Assembly: GCF_009711445.1 (NCBI RefSeq)
Contig: NZ_SMMC01000194.1
Span: 1-36,663, forward strand
Direction of reading: 5' to 3'
DNA from: Curvivirga aplysinae
GTDB taxonomy: Bacteria > Pseudomonadota > Alphaproteobacteria > UBA8366 > Aestuariispiraceae
DNA: 36,663 nt
A program made the translations under genes and the position numbers. Below the pieces are notes generated by a model. The model saw nothing but the letters and a program-made list of their open reading frames with translations. It searched no databases and had not been told where the DNA came from. This document shows, piece after piece, positions 26,982 to 34,845 of the stretch (positions are counted from its first letter, which is position 1; every line of letters begins with the position of its first letter).

Positions 26982-27452
26982 ATGTCCGCAAACCTTTCCA
27001 CTGAGAAAACATATTCTGGCAATGACATTCAAGTTGTATCAGGTAAACAACACAGTCTTGTGCAACCTGTAAACTATACGGAAGAAAACAGTACACCAAT
27101 TTATAAAATCTTGGTGCGCGATTTGGATGTAGCGTGGAATATTGGCGTGTTTGATCATGAATATGATCGTGTTCAAATCGTCCGTATTAATCTGGAACTT
27201 ATGGCAAAGGAACCAGCAGATCCATTATGTGATGATTACGAGCAAGTGGTTTGTTATGCAACGATATCAGAACGCATCGCAGAACTGGCACGCGAAGGAC
27301 ATATTCAATTAGTTGAAACTCTGGGTCATCGTATCGCTTTACTTTGTTTAGATGATGATCGTGTTGTCGAAGCAACTGTGCGTATTGAGAAACCAGAAGC
27401 ACTTAAAAATGCCCATACAGTAGGCATTGAAGTTACTCGTCGTCGCGCTTAG
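26982..27452 (+). CDS. folB: Dihydroneopterin aldolase family protein (FolB-like), N-terminally extended
   Basis: 156 residues, of which about 42-156 form the T-fold domain of FolB: ILVRDLDVAWNIGVFDHEYDRVQIVRINLEL, a central YEQVVCYATISERIAELAREG, VETLGHRIALLCL and the final strand VRIEKPEALKNAHTVGIEVTRRR. FolB cleaves dihydroneopterin to the pterin alcohol used by FolK. The Glu/Tyr helix and the Lys of EKPEAL are in the places expected. The first 40 residues are not part of the fold and may be partly untranslated, though GGA lies 7 bases before the ATG used here. Divergence from folP-folK supports the folate assignment. Confidence 0.88.
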   Translation: MSANLSTEKTYSGNDIQVVSGKQHSLVQPVNYTEENSTPIYKILVRDLDVAWNIGVFDHEYDRVQIVRINLELMAKEPADPLCDDYEQVVCYATISERIAELAREGHIQLVETLGHRIALLCLDDDRVVEATVRIEKPEALKNAHTVGIEVTRRRA

Positions 27453-27552
27453 TACAATCAATTAAGTCTTTGTCTTAGAACAAAAATATACTTCACATTC
27501 ATAAAAAGATAAGATAACTTCTCTATGGCTATTAGAGGGGTACTACGCTGTC

Positions 27553-28764
27553 ATGCATCAAGAAGATGAAGTTGACACAAATGATGTATCTTCATTTGAA
27601 GAAAAGTCATTTTTTGATGAAGAACACAAGTCGGTTTGGCCGAAAATTATTTCATGGGCTTTGTTTAGTGGTGGATGTATTGCCGTCACTATTAGTGCAT
27701 TCGATTATCCAATTCGGGATAAAGCTACGTATTTTTACGATCAAATTTTTGTTGATCAACAAGGCTATACATCAATAATAAAAGACCAAGAAAAGAAAGA
27801 CCCCGCAGATGTTCAAGAAATCTTGAATAGCCTGAGTGAAGATTACTCACCAAATCTTCTGTTAAAACTTAATAGAGAAGAATTAGGAAATTCTAGGGAA
27901 ACTCAATTAAACATTCAAAATGAGCCTGCTAAGACAGAGATAATTAATCCGCTTGACGATATACAGAATGGAAATCTAATTTCTCCGCCTCCTATCGTTG
28001 AAATAGTGTTATCAACAACAGAAACGTCTTCCCAGCTTGAAAAAAGCAAAGATAATATAGACGTTGAGGTTCAAAAGATTTCTGATATCAAGTCTGAACC
28101 TGTTCTAAAGACTTTCAAAGTTGAAGAAGAAATAAAAGCACCTTTACGTCCTATAAAAGAACCCAAATCTATTCTTCAAAAAGAGCTTAATCCCAAAGCT
28201 ATCGCATCTTTACCTAAAAAAATAAAAGAATCTTCCGCAAAAGAACAGGAACCAGTAACTATACCCACGCCTTTAAAGCTAGAAGATTTCATTCTGGGTA
28301 TGACATGGGAAAGCTCAAAATCAGATATTCAAGAAAATATTGTTAGGTGTATTCCAGTTACAGAAAGTATTGAAGGTTGTCGCCTCAATTTTCAAAGCTG
28401 GCTGCCCAATACAAGACATGTGATTGGCCTCTTTGATGAGAAAGAAAATGGTAACCTAATAGCTATTCAAATTGACAGTATTCCATTCAACTCAAACCAA
28501 GAAATTTTAGATAGTTTCAACGGTGCGAGCAGGGTTATTAGCGAAAAAACTTCCAATTTTAACGCCGCATTTAAGGAGCAGTTGGTCACAGATTCATCAA
28601 ATATGATTCTTCTCCTAAACTCAGATACCAAACAAAGACATTTTCGCCATTGGTCATTAACTTCGATTCAAATTCCTGCAGATATACATTCAAGTATAAA
28701 ACTGCTGGATAGTTCTACAGCCTTTTATAGAACATTGTTTATTAAAACAAAGCTTGAAGAATAA
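27553..28764 (+). CDS. Unrecognised one-TM protein with low-complexity linker and C-terminal domain
   Basis: 403 residues that I do not recognise. An acidic cytosolic N-terminus (1-35) is followed by one hydrophobic segment (IISWALFSGGCIAVTISAF, about 37-55), a long charged linker (about 60-240, rich in Lys, Glu, Pro, Ser), and a folded-looking C-terminal domain (about 240-403). That domain begins LKLEDFILGMTWESSKSDIQENIVRCIP and contains two cysteines that might pair (about C273 and C283). Topology suggests a periplasmic C-terminal domain held by an N-terminal anchor. The stop overlaps the next start (TAATG), so it is translationally coupled to the EamA permease and may be its accessory protein. 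AGAGGGG lies 12-18 bases before the ATG. Confidence 0.7.
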   Translation: MHQEDEVDTNDVSSFEEKSFFDEEHKSVWPKIISWALFSGGCIAVTISAFDYPIRDKATYFYDQIFVDQQGYTSIIKDQEKKDPADVQEILNSLSEDYSPNLLLKLNREELGNSRETQLNIQNEPAKTEIINPLDDIQNGNLISPPPIVEIVLSTTETSSQLEKSKDNIDVEVQKISDIKSEPVLKTFKVEEEIKAPLRPIKEPKSILQKELNPKAIASLPKKIKESSAKEQEPVTIPTPLKLEDFILGMTWESSKSDIQENIVRCIPVTESIEGCRLNFQSWLPNTRHVIGLFDEKENGNLIAIQIDSIPFNSNQEILDSFNGASRVISEKTSNFNAAFKEQLVTDSSNMILLLNSDTKQRHFRHWSLTSIQIPADIHSSIKLLDSSTAFYRTLFIKTKLEE

Positions 28765-29654
28765 TGACAAATTCATGCTCTCTAAGCACAAATTTCGGCC
28801 CAACTATATTAATTATACTGGCAGCATTTTTTTTCAGTCTAAATACCCCTTTTGCACCACTATTCTTTGATGCAGGTGGAAATGCAGCAACCCTTAACTT
28901 CATTCGTATGTTTTCCAGTAGTATTTTCTCTGTTGGTGTTCTACTGCTATTTCGAAATAAGTTAGACTTATCATTAAAAACTTTAAAGATTTCAGCCTTT
29001 ATCGGGCTGTTAGTTATGGGTCAAGGCTTATGTTATCTTGCATCTGTTAGATATATCCCTGTTGGTCTTGCAGCGCTTATTTTCTTCACATGGCCAATGA
29101 CAGTTGCAATAGCTGCCCCATTTTTTGGTGAAAAAGCAATTTCTCCAAAAGGATTCTTATTTTTTATCGGCGGTTTTCTTGGAATAGCACTTTCCCTTGG
29201 TCCATCCTTTGATAGTTTGGACTGGCGCGGCGTCTCTCTTGCGTTTGCGGGAGGAAGCTTAATCGCAGCAATGATGATTAGTATTCGTAAAGCGGTTATT
29301 AAAACCTCACCCTTATCTCTTGCCGTTACTAACAACTTTTTTGCCAGTCTATCTTTACTAGCAATTATGCCATTCATTGGCGGCTGGTCATTACCAAACA
29401 CTTATGATGCAATACTACCTGTCGTGGTGGTTAGCATTGTCTTCTTTTCCGCTGTTCTTTGCCAAAATATCGGCTTAAGAAATGTAAATGCTCAATCGGC
29501 TGCAATCATTTTCAACTTAGAACCAATTTTTTCAATTTTTGCTGCCTTTGTCTTACTTAATGAAAGATTGGAAATACTGCAGTATTTTGGTGCATTCATC
29601 GTATTCATATCTCTTTGTGGATATCAAATATATGAAAGAAAAAAGGCATCCTAG
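28764..29654 (+). CDS. EamA/DMT-family transporter
   Basis: A 296-residue drug/metabolite-transporter-type permease with about ten transmembrane helices arranged as two five-helix repeats. The second repeat starts near GVSLAFAGGSLIAAMMISIRKAV and ends with NLEPIFSIFAAFVLLNERLEILQYFGAFIVFISL, the typical EamA closing block. These carriers export metabolites or amino acids, but the substrate is not predictable. It overlaps the upstream gene by one base. Confidence 0.88.
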   Translation: MTNSCSLSTNFGPTILIILAAFFFSLNTPFAPLFFDAGGNAATLNFIRMFSSSIFSVGVLLLFRNKLDLSLKTLKISAFIGLLVMGQGLCYLASVRYIPVGLAALIFFTWPMTVAIAAPFFGEKAISPKGFLFFIGGFLGIALSLGPSFDSLDWRGVSLAFAGGSLIAAMMISIRKAVIKTSPLSLAVTNNFFASLSLLAIMPFIGGWSLPNTYDAILPVVVVSIVFFSAVLCQNIGLRNVNAQSAAIIFNLEPIFSIFAAFVLLNERLEILQYFGAFIVFISLCGYQIYERKKAS

Positions 29655-29671
29655 TTTTTCTTGAATGCCTT
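29643..29671 (-). terminator. Terminator of the FKBP-rhodanese gene
   Basis: AAGGCAT and ATGCCTT pair across a 15-base loop. On the minus strand the stem runs into TTTTTTCTTTC. The loop also contains the EamA stop codon on the plus strand, so the hairpin overlaps that gene's end. Confidence 0.6.
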
Positions 29672-29699
29672 ATAACTAAAATTTATGCAGATGCTAAAT

Positions 29700-30446
29700 T
29701 TATTTGTTTATTGGATATCCAGCAGCAATCCATGCTTCGATACCACCATCGACCAAAATAACTTCATCAAAGCCAGCTTGAGTGGCCAATGCATTAGCTA
29801 ATTGTGCTGTTTGAGCATTCTCTGCAGAACCGATCACATACAAAGGTGCGGCGCGATCACCATAGGCATTAATTGCGGTTACAAAATCCTGAAGGAAGCG
29901 ACCATTTTCGTCAAAAGCGGTCATTTCTTCTACGCCTTCAATAACACCTTGATTAGCATATTGAGTTTCATTTCGGATATCGATTGCTTTAGGTGCAGTT
30001 TTTAACGCTTCTTTAAACTCTTCAACAGTTGTGCTTTTCATTGGGCCTGGTTCGACATCAAGAAGTTCAACTTCAAACTTCAATGTTGCCCCTGGTGGGA
30101 TGGAAGCACCTGCACCACGATCTCCGTAACCAAGATGAGCTGGAATGATCAGTTCACGCTTTTCACCAACTTTCATGCCTTTAACGCCTTGGTCCCAGCC
30201 TTTGATTACTTGACCAGCACCAAGCGTAAAACTGAATGGTTGACCACGATCAACACTAGAATCAAATTTCGTACCGTCTAATAACCAACCGGTATAATGT
30301 ACAAAAACTTTAGAAAAATCAGTTGCGATAACACCCCCACCACCATCTTGCAGGACGCTGATTTGCAATTCTTCTGCTTTTGATAAATTTGCAAATCCGG
30401 CAGAAAAAATAATTGCTACAACAAAACTAGAAAATAACTTACGCAT
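29700..30446 (-). CDS. Periplasmic FKBP-type prolyl isomerase fused to a rhodanese-like domain
   Basis: 248 residues: a signal peptide ([19 protein letters not shown]), an FKBP domain (about 44-132), then a rhodanese-like domain (about 138-248). The FKBP part keeps the active-site pattern [69 protein letters not shown], so it should isomerise Xaa-Pro bonds. The rhodanese part has [10 protein letters not shown] and the closing [17 protein letters not shown], but its active-site loop reads [12 protein letters not shown], with no cysteine where the sulfur carrier should be, so it is probably non-catalytic and may bind a partner. It is followed by its own terminator and preceded by a palindrome. 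The BT1 gene upstream may or may not be co-transcribed. Confidence 0.88.
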   Translation of the reverse strand: MRKLFSSFVVAIIFSAGFANLSKAEELQISVLQDGGGGVIATDFSKVFVHYTGWLLDGTKFDSSVDRGQPFSFTLGAGQVIKGWDQGVKGMKVGEKRELIIPAHLGYGDRGAGASIPPGATLKFEVELLDVEPGPMKSTTVEEFKEALKTAPKAIDIRNETQYANQGVIEGVEEMTAFDENGRFLQDFVTAINAYGDRAAPLYVIGSAENAQTAQLANALATQAGFDEVILVDGGIEAWIAAGYPINK

Positions 30447-30484
30447 GAATATGCCTTTTATAGAAAAGAAAACCTATCGTAAAT

Positions 30485-30498
30485 GTGGACAAGTCCAC
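30485..30498. promoter_or_regulatory. 14-bp perfect palindrome upstream of the FKBP-rhodanese gene
   Basis: GTGGAC-AA-GTCCAC is a 6-bp dyad with a 2-base centre, 39 bases before the start of the fusion gene and 26 bases past the BT1 stop. It has no T-tract on either strand, so an operator is more likely than a terminator. The regulator is unknown. Confidence 0.35.
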
Positions 30499-30523
30499 TA
30501 CAAATTACAACCAGTTATATGAA

Positions 30524-32152
30524 TTATTGTGTTGTTCTTAATGGCGTTGCCTGAATAACCATAACGGCGAAGACAGGAACAACGACGATGATGACGGCAA
30601 CAGTAATTAGTAACATCCCTAATTCACTATAATCAGCTTGAATAGTTATTTCGCCAGTAGCACGATCTTTAACCTCCCGGGTTACCGTATAAATTTGGTT
30701 CATGTATTTCGTCATCAAATTACTTGCGGAAAGCGCTAAATTTGTAAAAGAGGCCATTACCGCAAAAAAAGTCGCCTTAAGATGCACAGGCGCATTACGC
30801 GCAATCCATGCAAGCATCGGGATCATCGCTATTTGCCCTAAAGGCGATTCTAACGCCGTATCAAAAATGGCAATAAATCGGGCATCGACAACCCCGTTCG
30901 TTAAGGCCGAGGTCCATTCTTGGATACCATAATAAAGCCCAATATTCGGCAAAGATACAATACCACCAATGATACTCAACATGACCAAGATTTCCGCGAT
31001 GGACCTCTTAACAATTATCGGGCGTAAAACCACTAAACCTGCAAGCGTTAAACCATAGGTTAAAAAACTTAAAACCGATAAAAATTGCTGATCAAATCCT
31101 AAAACATCAATTTCAAACCAAGTTGAGCCTGCCCCAGAACTTGGCGTTGCACGGTATATAAAGATAATAATTGCAGTTCCGATAAGCATCTTTGCTTGTG
31201 AAGGCTCTAACTCCTTTAACAGCCTTGTCATCAAAAACAAGATAATTGAAATAGAAACAAAAAACGTCATTTCTTGTGCGGCTGGAACATCATTTAAACC
31301 AACAAATAATGTAAACAAGACAAAAGCAAAGCTGCCTCCGAATATCATCCAATTAGGTTTTGTTTGAGCCTCCGGCTTAAAAAGCATGTCACTAATGACG
31401 TCTGATGGAACGCCTTTAATCGCCAATTTCTTTGCCTTTTGGCGAAGTAATATCCCCCCTAAAATAACGCCACTTATAGAAATCAGAGGGACAGCAAGCG
31501 CACCAAGATAGATACTCGCATAAATTCCGACTTTTTCAATTTCATCTAAAGTATCAATATCATCAAAAACATATACATTAATTGCTGATACACATACAAC
31601 GCCACCAATAATAGCTACTCTTCCAAGGGTTTGCATCGTTGTATGCATCGCTTTTTCTATTGCATCAGAAAACTTATTACCGTTATCGTCGACTGCAGGT
31701 ACTGCTTCTACGGTCATTGCATCTGCAACAACATCCTGCAACACATATCCTATTGGGGAGAGAAGAGCGCTTAAAATATACCATGCTTCGATCGACATGA
31801 TCATCGCCATCATTTCAGTCTGGCTAATCAGCATATACATAATGATAAGACTTGTTGCCATTAAACTGGCACCTAAGAAAACCAAATAAGATTTCCAACG
31901 CCATATGATATCAACAAGATGACCTATAGGCATTTTTAAAGCCCAAGGTAGGCCTGCCCAAAATGCTAAGCCTGCGAGGAATTCCGCAGACAAACTCAGA
32001 TATTCTTTAATGAAAAATGTACCTACAATAGATGTGAGGCCAGATACACCTGCAGCAAAATAAACCATTAAAGGCGGTAAATAAGACCATCGAAAGTTTC
32101 GACCCAGTTCCAAAACAATATCATCAAAGAAATCAAAAACCTTGGAAAACAT
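30524..32152 (-). CDS. BT1 (folate-biopterin transporter)-like major facilitator
   Basis: A 542-residue membrane protein with about 12 transmembrane helices. The N-terminal LPPLMVYFAAGVSGLTSIVGTFFIKEYLSLSAEFLAGLAFWAGLPWALKMPIGHL and the helix SPIGYVLQDVVADAMTVE match the pattern of the BT1/FBT family, whose studied members in trypanosomatids, plants and cyanobacteria carry folates or biopterin. The bacterial substrate is not established. The C-terminal segment before the last helix has a polar loop (TREVKDRATGEITIQADYSE). AGGA lies 6 bases before the ATG. It lies between the GGDEF gene (75 bases upstream) and the FKBP fusion. Confidence 0.75.
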   Translation of the reverse strand: MFSKVFDFFDDIVLELGRNFRWSYLPPLMVYFAAGVSGLTSIVGTFFIKEYLSLSAEFLAGLAFWAGLPWALKMPIGHLVDIIWRWKSYLVFLGASLMATSLIIMYMLISQTEMMAMIMSIEAWYILSALLSPIGYVLQDVVADAMTVEAVPAVDDNGNKFSDAIEKAMHTTMQTLGRVAIIGGVVCVSAINVYVFDDIDTLDEIEKVGIYASIYLGALAVPLISISGVILGGILLRQKAKKLAIKGVPSDVISDMLFKPEAQTKPNWMIFGGSFAFVLFTLFVGLNDVPAAQEMTFFVSISIILFLMTRLLKELEPSQAKMLIGTAIIIFIYRATPSSGAGSTWFEIDVLGFDQQFLSVLSFLTYGLTLAGLVVLRPIIVKRSIAEILVMLSIIGGIVSLPNIGLYYGIQEWTSALTNGVVDARFIAIFDTALESPLGQIAMIPMLAWIARNAPVHLKATFFAVMASFTNLALSASNLMTKYMNQIYTVTREVKDRATGEITIQADYSELGMLLITVAVIIVVVPVFAVMVIQATPLRTTQ

Positions 32153-32227
32153 TCTGCATCCTATCCACTAGTTGAATTTCAATACAAATAGGATATCCGA
32201 TTCTAGATTTTCAATCTAAATAAGGCG

Positions 32228-33250
32228 TTACAGTTCAAAAAGTTCAATATCGCCATCAGAAACGAGACAATCTTCTAAGACTCCCAGCTCCACTAAATCT
32301 TCGTATAAATGAAACTGATTGCGTCCTTGTTGTTTTGAATAATATAAAGATTTATCAGCCTTAGCTAGGGTTTCTACAGTGCTTTTATCGCCCGTGATTT
32401 GAATGGCACCTACACTGATCGTAACATTGTCAATTTGAGGAAATTTTTGACGTTCAATTGCTTTACGAAATCTTTCAAATGCCGCTCGTGCATTATCTTT
32501 ATTATCGGCACGTAACAATACCAGAAATTCTTCACCGCCGAAGCGATATACTGTGTCAAAACGACGTGTAAGCCGCTTCAGAGATTGAGCAACTAAAATT
32601 AGAACTTCGTCTCCAAACACATGACCATAGCTATCGTTTACCGCTTTAAAATTATCAATATCAATCAAACCTAGCCAATAACTCTCGCCATTGTCAGTAC
32701 GATTTTGATCATCTTTTAAAACTTTAGGTTCAGAAGCAAATAATGAAATACGTTTTATTTCTTGATTGAAGGTATTCCGATTCAACAGCCCGGTAAGTTC
32801 ATCCGTTTGTGCATAAACCAATAAACTGTAATAGTTATTAAAAACCTCGATAGATCGGGTCATACTCTCTGACGAAAATTCTAATGCATCTTCTTTTGCG
32901 ATAATTTCAAGGATTGTATCCTCCTTAGAAATTGACGCGAGATGGTAATAAAAATACTCATAACCATTAGCACAAATGCAATCACAAACCGTGTTCTCAC
33001 TTGCAACCACCCGATTTATGAGCCCCGCATGATCTTCATCTAATTCAATTTCTTTATGCAGAATATCATATCCAGTTTCAGATAGAGTAACCTTGTCCCA
33101 GATTTTACCTGCATCAGTTTTAAGTATTGAAATATTTTCAATTGGAAGGTTCATATAAATAGTTTGAAGTAAACTTTGCTCCAACAGCTTTGTATCACGA
33201 AGACTTGTGATATCGCGCAACTCATCAAGTAGTTCTCTGCTTTTAGCCAA
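32228..33250 (-). CDS. GGDEF diguanylate cyclase with N-terminal sensory region
   Basis: 340 residues. The GGDEF domain (about 148-320) contains DELTGLLNRNTF, the metal-binding DIDNFKAVND, the active-site GGEEF (238-242) and an RxxD inhibitory site (RRFD, 229-232), so it should make cyclic di-GMP and be product-inhibited. The first 145 residues look like a small ligand-binding domain with a cysteine cluster, CDCIC (89-93), which suggests metal or redox sensing. There is no transmembrane segment, so the protein is cytosolic. The start codon is TTG, chosen because AGGTG lies 6 bases upstream; the next ATG would remove 32 residues. Confidence 0.9.
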   Translation of the reverse strand: MAKSRELLDELRDITSLRDTKLLEQSLLQTIYMNLPIENISILKTDAGKIWDKVTLSETGYDILHKEIELDEDHAGLINRVVASENTVCDCICANGYEYFYYHLASISKEDTILEIIAKEDALEFSSESMTRSIEVFNNYYSLLVYAQTDELTGLLNRNTFNQEIKRISLFASEPKVLKDDQNRTDNGESYWLGLIDIDNFKAVNDSYGHVFGDEVLILVAQSLKRLTRRFDTVYRFGGEEFLVLLRADNKDNARAAFERFRKAIERQKFPQIDNVTISVGAIQITGDKSTVETLAKADKSLYYSKQQGRNQFHLYEDLVELGVLEDCLVSDGDIELFEL

Positions 33251-33296
33251 GTTTCACACCTAATACACTAAACCATATCCCCCTATTTTTTCTAAT

Positions 33297-33324
33297 AGTA
33301 TACGCAAACTCCAATCAGGATCAA
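33297..33324 (-). promoter_or_regulatory. Candidate sigma-70 promoter of the GGDEF gene
   Basis: On the minus strand TTGATC (33324-33319), a 16-base spacer and TATACT (33302-33297) lie about 47 bases before the TTG start. The -10 matches the consensus in five of six positions. This would make the cyclase independent of the oxidase gene upstream. Confidence 0.45.
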
Positions 33325-33353
33325 GATTCACAATCCAACTAACATCTCAACAC

Positions 33354-34628
33354 TCAGTAATCCTTTACCATATGTGTCAGTGAGGCGCCTGTCTCGTAAT
33401 ACACTTCCTTAATTGAATTAAAGCTTTGCAGGTAACTTGCCATTGGATGAATTGGTAATACCGAAAGGTCTTTATGCGCAAAATATTTTGCAATCGCAGT
33501 TCCCATACAGGTTCCCGGGCTAATCCCTCTTCCATTATACCCCATCATGGAAATTCCACTATTGCCCATTTGAATGAGACGCGGCAAATGATCATCTGTC
33601 ATTGCAATACGACCATGCCATGAATATTCAAATTCAGTATCTTTAAGTTGTGGGAAAAGTTTATGTAATTTCCGCTTAATCCAAGATGTATGAACACCCT
33701 TCCCCATTTTCTCTAAGGATCCGATAGATCCCATAATCAAGCGTCCTGCAGCATCGCGTCTAAAGGAAGACATAACGGTAGCTGTATCCCAACATCCATG
33801 TTTTTCAGGCAAAATGACCTTTAAAAGCGCATCATCCAGTGGTTTCGTGGCAAATTGGAAATAATAAACAGGTGTAAAACTTGATGAATAATGCTCAATA
33901 TTTCCCTGCATATAGGCATTTGTTGCATTCAGTAGGTAGGAGGCTTTTACAGTCCCTCTCGTTGTTTTCACAGACCACAAACCATTTTCAAAAGATGTAT
34001 AAATCGCGGGGCTATTTTCATAAATTTTGGCACCTAGTTGTTGTGCCGCTCTTGCCAATCCTCTTGCGTAAGCTAATGGTTGTACTGTCCCCGCACGTCG
34101 ATCGAGCAATGCACCAAACACACCTGAGGCCCCTGTCAGTATTGCGGCCTCTTCTGCCGACAATAACTCTACAGGCGCGTCTCGCTTTTCTTGCTGTGCA
34201 AATCGGTTTTCAAGATCGGTAAATCCTTTTGGCGAATGCGCACAATGTAATGTGCCATTGCGGGTGGCTTCACATTTAATATCAAATTCTTCGATAAGTT
34301 TGAAAACTTGGCTTGGCCCATTTGACAAGGCTTTATTAAGTTTTTCGCCGGCTTCAGGGCCAAGAATAGACATAACGTCATCCGGCGGTGTCCATAATCC
34401 TGCATTCACAAGCCCGACATTTCTACCTGACCCGCCAAAGCCAATATTGTTGGCCTCTAACAAACAAACAGACATTCCCTGTTTTCGCGCTTCTATGGCT
34501 GCGGTGCAACCTGTGAAACCGCCGCCAATAATCACAAAATCAACTTCTAAGTCTTCAATAAGACTTTCCGCATTAAATGTTTCAGCAACTGTCGCTTGCC
34601 ACAGATTATTTTCTGACATCCGTGTCAT
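33354..34628 (-). CDS. FAD-dependent amine/amino-acid oxidoreductase (DAO family, PuuB-like)
   Basis: 424 residues of the D-amino-acid-oxidase/glycine-oxidase superfamily. The dinucleotide fold VDFVIIGGGFTGCTAAIEARKQGMSVCLLEANNIGFGGSGRNVGLVNAG (about 29-77) includes the SGRNVG block typical of PuuB/OoxB-like oxidases. Later blocks are RRAGTVQPLAYARGLARAA, the WHGRIAMTDDHLPRL segment and a C-terminal GYNGRGISPGTCMGTAIA FAD contact. Such enzymes oxidise amines or N-substituted amino acids such as gamma-glutamylputrescine. No covalent-FAD site is evident and the substrate is open. AGGGAATTAAA just before the ATG supports the start used. It is divergent from the saccharopine-dehydrogenase-family gene. 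Confidence 0.87.
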   Translation of the reverse strand: MTRMSENNLWQATVAETFNAESLIEDLEVDFVIIGGGFTGCTAAIEARKQGMSVCLLEANNIGFGGSGRNVGLVNAGLWTPPDDVMSILGPEAGEKLNKALSNGPSQVFKLIEEFDIKCEATRNGTLHCAHSPKGFTDLENRFAQQEKRDAPVELLSAEEAAILTGASGVFGALLDRRAGTVQPLAYARGLARAAQQLGAKIYENSPAIYTSFENGLWSVKTTRGTVKASYLLNATNAYMQGNIEHYSSSFTPVYYFQFATKPLDDALLKVILPEKHGCWDTATVMSSFRRDAAGRLIMGSIGSLEKMGKGVHTSWIKRKLHKLFPQLKDTEFEYSWHGRIAMTDDHLPRLIQMGNSGISMMGYNGRGISPGTCMGTAIAKYFAHKDLSVLPIHPMASYLQSFNSIKEVYYETGASLTHMVKDY

Positions 34629-34744
34629 TTTAATTCCCTGTCTATGAGATTTTTCTCAAGATAATTTATCTTAATGCATTTCCTCTAACTTGCCGTATTC
34701 CCGCATATCTTAGCAACTTTTATATCTGATATATCTCCAACTTT

Positions 34745-34773
34745 TTGGACAAACTCTATTTCACAGATAGATA
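34745..34773 (+). promoter_or_regulatory. Candidate promoter of the saccharopine-dehydrogenase-family gene
   Basis: TTGGAC (34745-34750) and TAGATA (34768-34773) are 17 bases apart, about 70 bases before the ATG at 34846. The rest of the 217-base divergent gap is AT-rich, and I see no other clear signal in it. Confidence 0.4.
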
Positions 34774-34845
34774 GTTGCTTTCTTTTCATATTCAGCTTAA
34801 ACAAATTTCAGTTAACTGATTAAATAAACATAATAAGGGGGTTCC

